From NCBI GenBank assembly GCA_036346275.1, contig CM070722.1, positions 20,917,336 through 20,981,335 on the forward strand: a stretch of 64,000 nt of DNA, read 5' to 3'. This document shows positions 58,601 to 64,000 of this stretch, piece after piece; within the stretch, counting starts at the first letter, position 1, and each line of letters begins with the position of its first letter. Below the pieces are notes generated by a model. It had not been told where the DNA came from, ran no database searches, and was given only the letters and a program-made list of their open reading frames with translations. Source of the stretch: Otatea glauca (taxonomy: Eukaryota; Streptophyta; Magnoliopsida; Poales; Poaceae). A program made the translations under genes and the position numbers.

Positions 58601-59369
58601 ACCTGTGTGGTGAGCGGCTGTATCTTGTGGGTAAAGTGTACAACCTCTGCAGAGTGTCAAATCTATTCGAATAGCTGTGCTCGCGGTATTGAGCATTGCT
58701 CGGGGATTACAATCAAGGGGTAGATCTTCAAAAATAAAATGTGGAGAGGGTGGCTGTGTGCCAGTGCTAAGAATGAACTGTTTAAGACTGTGTGCCGGGA
58801 ATCTTTGAAGAAAAACTGTTTGAAGGACTTAGCATTATATATAACTGTTTCACTGCTTTTAATCTAAATAAGAAGCTAGTTTAAAAATGTTGTTTGATGC
58901 AAAAGAACCAAGTAAGCCAATCCCTTGGAATAAACCTTGCATGTAGTAATAGCACCGCATTATGTGCATTACTTGCTGAGTGCCTTGAGTACTCACCCCT
59001 CCTTGCCTATCAACCCCAACATCAGTGGAGGAGTCTACGCCAACCTGGGAGGAGTACATTGAAGATCCGGACAATTAGGGGGTAAGCCCAGTCGGTTGCC
59101 TGTGGCAAGATGAAGGCTTCCACGAAGTTTATTTGCTTTCCGCTATTATCTTTTAATTGCTCTGATAATGTAAGCCCTGCGTGGCTGATCTTATGTAAGG
59201 AGACCATAAGGTCGTACAATTTAGTTCATATAAATGTTTGCACTATTTATTATTATATCGTTGCGAATGTCTGTGATGTTCAACCCTGTAAAGACTGTGT
59301 GTGCTAGCGTGATCCTGGACTAGCACAGAATACACAGAGGGTCCAGATTCTCTGAATCGGGTCCCGACA
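55671..59369 (+). mobile_element. Solo LTR, 3.7 kb, chromovirus (Tekay-like) family
   Basis: TGTAACACCC to GGGTCCCGACA, 3,699 bp, flanked by CAACC (55,666-55,670) and CAATC (59,370-59,374); the 5' LTR of Gypsy-A has CAATC once at this place, so this is the target duplication with one later mutation. Same terminal sequence and internal order as the solo LTR at 11,213-14,084: AT-rich start, GC-rich block (56,030-57,350), then a 2-kb tail with the CTTGTGGGTAAAG block at 58,626-58,640. No gag or pol. Confidence 0.9.
58230..58273 (+). repeat. 17-bp tandem repeat in the solo LTR
   Basis: CTGTGTGCCACATTGGG twice in tandem (58,230-58,246 and 58,247-58,263) plus a partial third copy. Single CTGTGTGCC words recur at about 58,752 and 58,787. 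Confidence 0.9.
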
Positions 59370-59789
59370 CAATCAAATCCACAAAATTACATAGTTCTCT
59401 TTTTCCTGTCGACTAGGAGTAGTTCTTGTAATTTAGTCTTTGTAATTCGATCTTGATCAATAAAGTTGCGCATCGCCGATTGTTGATCTCCTTCAATTAC
59501 GCCCCAGGTTCGATTTATTCTAATTTTACTGCACATCGCTTTCTTCAAAATCGATCTACCTTTATCCTCTGATTAGCCTTGATCAGCTAGTTAGACTTAC
59601 CCTTTTATATTGGTTTAATCGGCTTTGAGCTGATTGAATCGAAGCCGATTGATCTTCACGATTGATTTTGAATGAATTTTATATTTCTACCTTGTTGATT
59701 ACAGGTTAAATCGACTGGCACGCTCTGAGCCAGGTATTCGTCTGGTGTGCTGTTGTGAGAAACCCTACTTTAAGTTTTTGACGTCAACA

Positions 59790-60086
59790 GTTTGACTATC
59801 AGCTGAACATCGTGATCAAAGCTTTTTTTTGAGAGAGGGAGCAACTGAATCATGATTCAATCTGAGTTTACTGTTTCACGCAAAAAAAATTAGAAAATAG
59901 TTTTGCGAACAATTTTGGAATTTCCTCTGTACACACGCTCGAAGATACTTCTTTGATCGCTAACTTCTCTAATAATATGTGATTATATAATACAAAATTA
60001 TATAATAATATAATAATAAAGTAAAGTGGCAAATCTGAATACGTTTCTCGTATTGATAGACGGAAACATGAAATGTTTGAGCACAC
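59790..60086. other. Intergenic DNA between Gypsy-A and the MULE-like element
   Basis: AT-rich; begins with the right GTTTG target duplication. No gene or repeat recognised. Confidence 0.6.
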
Positions 60087-60301
60087 ATCTATACCCCTTT
60101 ATAATGCACCTAATCATTCTTTTCTACATCCACCCCAAATAATACACCCCACTAGAGATGACTCAACCTTCATACACCCAGCGAAACGTCCTTAGAAACT
60201 TGCCTCCATCAAAATTAACCTCTCAGATCTTTCCTCAGCTTTACTCACCCACATCCGATGGCCATTGTTTAATGTGTCTAACTCATCCCTGTGGCCCACA
60301 A
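60087..60301 (+). repeat. Left terminal inverted repeat of the MULE-like element
   Basis: Aligns in reverse complement with 61,402-61,620 over its full length with scattered substitutions and few indels. Confidence 0.85.
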
Positions 60302-60626
60302 TAGATCTCCCCTACCTTCAGCATCATCTCAAGGAAAAGGAAACAAATATCCTGGAATTAAGGAAAAGGAAACAAACATTCTAGAAAAGGAAAATACCAT
60401 ATATTACGTGCTGGAAAAAGGAAACCGGAAGATAGGGCACTATACTAGTATATTCTGATATGACTTGCATTTGGAACGAGTGGGAGTATGCGGCCGACAT
60501 GGCACTATAGTTTACTAGTATAGTGCCAGTGCTAACGCTACGACGACAGTACATCTGCTTATCAATTAAATAAAAGATAAGTATGAATATAATACTTAAT
60601 AATAAATAATCTTGTGATCACATTGT

Positions 60627-60784
60627 ACGTACTACATATTTAGAAGGAGAGTGAATCAAACAAGGAAATAAACAGGGAGGATCTGCATGCAAGGAAACCA
60701 GACTTGAATTGCCAAAATTGTATGTACTACATATTTGGAAGGAGAGCGAATCAAACAAGGAAATAAATAGGGAGGATCCGCATG
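60627..60784 (+). repeat. Tandem duplication of about 94 bp inside the MULE-like element
   Basis: TACTACATATTTRGAAGGAG through GGATCYGCATGC occurs at 60,631-60,690 and again at 60,724-60,783, separated by a unique stretch, with a handful of differences. Confidence 0.85.
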
Positions 60785-60785
60785 C

Positions 60786-60985
60786 CCGAAGGTGTTGCCC
60801 TTGATCTCCTCCACGTCTGCGCTTCGCCCAAGATCGCCTCCGAGCGCAGTGATCGGCGACCTCCGCCGCCTCCCGCTCCGCGCAAAGATACGCGTCCATC
60901 TCCGGCAGGCCGATCGCGCGGCGCAAGCCCCTGGTGTAGTCGGCGTCGGGCGGGTCGAACGCCGCGCGGGCAGCAGTATGTCATC
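60786..60985 (-). pseudogene. GC-rich segment inside the MULE-like element, possible captured exon, product unknown
   Basis: Sharp GC rise within AT-rich surroundings. The minus-strand frame through 60,926 reads LPEMDAYLCAEREAAEVADHC, which has the balanced composition of a real protein, and extends upstream past 60,926 without a stop for a while; it runs out into the duplicated AT-rich DNA on the left. I recognise no family. Pack-MULEs typically carry such GC-rich gene pieces. Confidence 0.4.
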
Positions 60986-61401
60986 CTGGAAAGCTGGACC
61001 AATAATGACTTCCCTAATTATCATCCAAATATGAATGCTAACATATAGCATCATTTGTGCGTCCTGATTGAGGCTAATTATTATCAGAATATCTGTTATT
61101 TCCCATAGTGTATTTAGGAATAAATCCTAAAATGAACTTATTCCTTGTATTTATCACACGATAATTGCATTTCATACACACATTCCTTATATAATATTTT
61201 TCGCTAAATAATATTATGGCGGCGGTACGTGAGTGCCTTGTATAGAAGTGGTGCACATGCATGAATAGAAGAAAATTAAGCGCGCGATTCATGGTACTGA
61301 CTGGTATGGTAAATATTGAATCGAAATCAAATGGGTTTAGATTCGCAACATAAATTCCATATATATAGTTCAATTGAAATATATATGTGCGGGCTCTCCT
61401 G

Positions 61402-61620
61402 TTGTGGGCCACATGAATGAATGAGTTAGACACATTAAACAACAGCCATCGGATGTGGGTGAGTAAAACTGAGGAAAGATCTGAGACGTTCATTTTGATG
61501 AATGCAAGTTTTTGGAGACGTTTTGCTAGGTGCACGAACATTGGGCCATCTCTAATGAGGTGCATTATTTAGGGTGGACGTAGGAAAAATTGCTTAGGTG
61601 CTTTATAAAGGGGTATAGAT
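61402..61620 (-). repeat. Right terminal inverted repeat of the MULE-like element
   Basis: Reverse complement of 60,087-60,301; see that entry. Confidence 0.85.
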
Positions 61621-61836
61621 ACACTGTAGAAACTACATAGCTAAACCGCGTCAGAGTGGGCTAAAGATAGCACATAATGGCGCCATTGAAAAATCATTTA
61701 CCAAGGATTTTCCTTAGATTTGCCATCTTTCTTGAAGAGAAAGGAAGAAGGACCCAAATCCCTAGTATTAGCTGTGATAGGGGAGGCAAATCCTCGGAAC
61801 TCTCCACGAAGAAAATGTTAGGCGGTAGGCTCATAC

Positions 61837-62063
61837 TGTTAAGGAACCTCGCTATCAAATAGTACGGGGTTCCCGAACAGATCTAAAGTTGGAGAACAGA
61901 AAGAGAGAGACACAAATATATAGGAGCGACGACTGAATTCTTTATTGCTTTCAGACTACTTGTACATAAGGGGGGACCCCCCTCCTCCTTTTATAGCGCT
62001 CACCTAGGGTTTCGGCCAAGGGACCACCGTGGGCATTCTATTGGGCCACGTGGTTTCCCAACA
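61837..62063 (-). repeat. Copia-C 3' LTR
   Basis: Plus-strand edges TGTTAAGGAACC and the complement of TGTTGGGAAACC form the imperfect inverted ends expected of an LTR. TATAAAAGG box on the minus strand at 61,987-61,995. Confidence 0.75.
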
Positions 62064-62306
62064 CTCCCCCTTGGGCCCTTTGCTGCGAGATGCATATGCC
62101 TCATTAAAACTCGGAAAAACCCGGTGGGAAAAATACTTGGAGAAAGAGTACATAGCATACGCTTACTATGTTGCACGAATTGCCTCATTAAAACCTTATG
62201 CAAGAAAACTTCATGAAAAACTTGCTAAGGAAAAAGAGTACAATTCTCCCAACTTCAATTGCTAATCTTGAGATTCATGTTGGGTATTCATAATTCATCT
62301 TGAGAT
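62064..62306 (-). other. Copia-C 3' non-coding strip
   Basis: From the polypurine tract to the RNase H stop. Contains two copies of TTGCCTCATTAAAAC-like words (62,097 and 62,179) that read as a short repeat. Confidence 0.6.
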
Positions 62307-63356
62307 TTATGTGGGAGTATGTGAAATATCTCCCCCTGAAATCTGCACTTCTCTAAGTCTCATCATCCCAATTCCTTTTACGCACCTTTCAAAGGTAGAT
62401 GCTGGGAGTGATTTAGTAAACAAATCTGCAAGATTTTCACATGACTTAGTATGCAATATCTTGATCTCGTTCATCTTATGCAATTCGTGAGCATAGAAGA
62501 ACTTGGGGTTGATATGCTTCGTGAGATTACTCTTCACATAACCCATCTGTGCTTGGGCAACACAAGCTGCATTATCTTTATAAATGATTGTGGGAGTTTG
62601 CTCAATTTTCAAGCCACATGACTTCTGGATGTGGTGAACCATTCTTCCGAGCCATGCACATTCACAAGATGCTTCATACAAAGCGATGATTTCCGAGTGG
62701 TTTGTCGACGTCGAGGCGAGTGCGCTTAGACGACTTCCAAGCTGCTGTTCCTCCACATAGGAAAACATAGCGGTTTGGGACTTGCCCGATATCTTGGTCG
62801 ATAAATACCCAGCATTGGCATAGCCAACCAAATTCAATTCATTGTTTCTTCTAAAAAATAGACCGAGGTCTTTGCTTCCTTGGAGGTAACGGAAAATGTC
62901 CTTGATTCCTTTCCAATGCCTTTTGGTGGGTTCTGCACTGTACCGGGCTAGCAAATTCACAGCGAACGCAATGTCCGGCCTAGTGCTATTCGCAAGGTAC
63001 ATGAGTGCTCCAACTGCACTCAGATATGGGAATTCTGCTCCCAGGACTTCCTCCCCCTCTTCTCTAGGTCTGTATGGGTCTAGGTCTGCTTGGAGTGACC
63101 TTCCGACCATTGGAGTCTTCGCAGGATATGCCTTTTCAAAACCAAATCTTTCCAACACTTTCTGCGTGTAGGTTGATTGATGTACCAAGATTCCTCCTTG
63201 GACATGTTCAAGCTGCAAGCCTAAACAAAACTTGGTTTTACCCAAATCCTTCATTTCAAACTCAGACTTCAAGTATGAGCATGCTTCTTTAATTTCTTCA
63301 TCCGTCCCAATGATGTTCAAGTCATCTACATAGACGGAGATTATCTGAGAATCCAT
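62307..63356 (-). pseudogene. pol: Copia-C RT (C-terminal part) and RNase H
   Basis: 349 open codons. YVDD is at residues 9-12 (SVYVDDLNII), then FEMKDLGKTKFCLGLQLEH, the connection region VGALMYLANSTRPDIAFAVN and an RNase H with glutamate in NHSEIIALYEA and aspartate in IYKDNAACV. The first RNase H acidic position is asparagine in GYANAGYLS, where aspartate is usual. The end HTKSCENLADLFTKSLP is the typical Copia C-terminus. Confidence 0.9.
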
Positions 63357-64000
63357 TCGGGATCATTGTATAAATACACATGGACAATCTTCGTTGTTTG
63401 TGTAGCCTTTCTTGCAGAGAAAGTCACTCAGCGATTGTACCACATTCTTCTGATTGCTTTAGCTCATCTGTGATTTCTCCAATTTCACCTTTGCATGAGT
63501 TTCTATTTGCTCTGTCTTGGTTGGGATAGGAATCCCTTACGGTACTTTCATGTATATCTCGAATCCAAGTTTCCATACAAATATCTTTGTGACAACATCC
63601 ATTAGCTTCATTCTCAACTTCAAGTTGACTGCCATTGAGATCAAATATCTAAAGGTAATTCCTCCCATGACCGGAGAATAGGTTTCTTCATAATCAACTC
63701 CAAGATGTTGAGTGAAACCTTGAGCTACAAGCCTTGCCTTGTACCTTACAACTTCATTGTTTTCATTTCTCTTCCGAACAAAGACCCATTTGTGACCTAC
63801 GGGGTTTATATGGGGAAGTGTGCGGCATACGGGCCCAAACACCTTTCTTTTGTTCAAAGAAACTAACTCTGCAGTGATTGCCTTTTTCCATTCTTCCTAA
63901 TCTAGCCTTTTCTTGCACTCTGCGAGAGATGCAGGCTCGAGATCATGATCGATGATCGAGGCAATCTTCTTTGCAAAATATGCATCAATGTTGGCTGTTG
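63357..64000 (-). pseudogene. pol: Copia-C RT N-terminal part, degenerate
   Basis: 63,537-63,857 is open for 106 codons with VGHKWVFVRKRNENNEVVRY, KARLVAQGFTQ and GVDYEETYSPV. The segment 63,357-63,536, which should link to the YVDD frame, is shifted and carries stops. Upstream, 63,858-64,000 encodes IDHDLEPASLAECKKRLD followed by a stop where a tryptophan codon is usual, then EEWKKAITAELVSLNK. The gene continues beyond the window. Confidence 0.85.

Larger units (their letters stand above)
28629..59789 (+). mobile_element. Gypsy-A: Tat/RIRE2-like Gypsy retrotransposon with four nested insertions
   Basis: Bounded by 652-bp LTRs (28,629-29,280; and 55,434-55,670 plus 59,370-59,789, which sum to 652 after removing a duplicated 5 bp) and by GTTTG at 28,624-28,628 and 59,790-59,794. 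Order LTR, primer site, gag, PR, RT, RNase H, archaeal-type RNase H, INT, antisense ORF, polypurine tract, LTR is that of the Tat lineage of Ty3/Gypsy. Insertions at 31,230 to about 36,880, 37,694-47,313, 47,443-49,003 and 55,671-59,369 interrupt it. Without them the element is about 10.6 kb. I count about 19 differences between the LTRs in their first 237 bp, so it is old, and its genes are degenerate. Confidence 0.95.
55434..59789 (+). repeat. Gypsy-A 3' LTR, split by a solo LTR
   Basis: Parts 55,434-55,670 and 59,370-59,789 align with the first 240 and last 415 bp of the 5' LTR. TATAAAAG box near 55,627-55,634. Ends GACGTCAACA, followed by the GTTTG duplication. Confidence 0.95.
60087..61620. 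mobile_element. MULE-like (possibly Pack-MULE) element with long terminal inverted repeats
   Basis: 60,087-60,301 and 61,402-61,620 are inverted copies of each other: ATCTATACCCCTTTATAA at the outer edge, TTTACTCACCCACATCCGAT inside, and GTGGCCCACAA at the inner edge. TIRs of about 215 bp with no transposase between them fit a non-autonomous Mutator-like element. The 9-bp flanks (TGAGCACAC; ACACTGTAG) do not match, so target duplication is not shown. A GC-rich block inside may be captured host DNA. Confidence 0.7.
61837..64000 (-). mobile_element. Copia-C: short-LTR Copia element, 3' part, runs off the window
   Basis: 3' LTR 61,837-62,063, purine tract at 62,064-62,075 (CTCCCCCTTGGG on plus), non-coding strip, then RNase H and RT on the minus strand. 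Not related closely to Copia-A or -B: the LTR is only 227 bp. RT has at least one frame loss and a stop. Confidence 0.85.

Noticed and set aside
61074..61565. 163-codon minus-strand frame
   Set aside because: It overlaps the right terminal inverted repeat of the MULE-like element, and the left repeat does not conserve it.

Overview
The window is plant nuclear DNA from a heterochromatic, repeat-dominated stretch, almost certainly of a grass. Every reading frame I recognise belongs to a transposable element: Sirevirus-like Copia elements primed by initiator tRNA-Met, a Tat/RIRE2-like Gypsy element, chromovirus (Tekay-like) LTRs, a CACTA TNP2 fragment, a Stowaway-like MITE and a MULE-like element. 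I found no intact host gene, rRNA, tRNA or CRISPR. The species cannot be named from the sequence.

Left block (1-19,080): a minus-strand Sirevirus-like Copia element (called Copia-A1), cut by the window edge inside its 3' LTR. Its gag and pol are broken. A second, smaller Copia (Copia-B, 2,834-8,577, target duplication GCTTG) is inserted in its 3' end. Copia-B carries only a gag ORF, open for 626 codons. A plus-strand chromovirus-type solo LTR (11,213-14,084) splits A1's GAG-pre-integrase region.

Middle block (19,081-28,628): remains of a CACTA transposase gene on the minus strand, itself split by another LTR (about 20,020-22,352); a probable hAT-type non-autonomous element with long CT and GA tracts and a GC-rich core; AT-rich intergenic DNA; a Stowaway-like MITE; a short degenerate tandem array ending in a perfect 12-bp-arm palindrome.

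Right block (28,629-59,789): one old plus-strand Tat-type Gypsy element (Gypsy-A), bounded by 652-bp LTRs and a GTTTG target duplication, blown up to 31 kb by four insertions: a chromovirus fragment (31,230 to about 36,880), a full-length but internally deleted Copia-A copy (A2, 37,694-47,313, duplication CTTAG), a Sirevirus-like solo LTR with five regularly spaced hairpins (47,443-49,003, duplication GGCGC), and a 3.7-kb solo LTR inside the 3' LTR (55,671-59,369, duplication CAAYC). Its gag, protease, RT, two RNase H domains and integrase are readable in order but interrupted by stops, frameshifts and a deletion. Between integrase and 3' LTR it carries an antisense plant-mobile-domain gene followed by a coiled coil.

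Right edge (59,790-64,000): a MULE-like element with about 215-bp terminal inverted repeats and a GC-rich, possibly captured core (60,087-61,620), then the LTR and degenerate RT/RNase H of a third minus-strand Copia running off the window.

The most unusual signals are the frame-independent, strand-independent enrichment of the word AGCCGAT/ATCGGCT across Gypsy-A only, the antisense plant mobile domain gene, the 71-bp-spaced hairpin array in the solo LTR, and the gag-only Copia-B.
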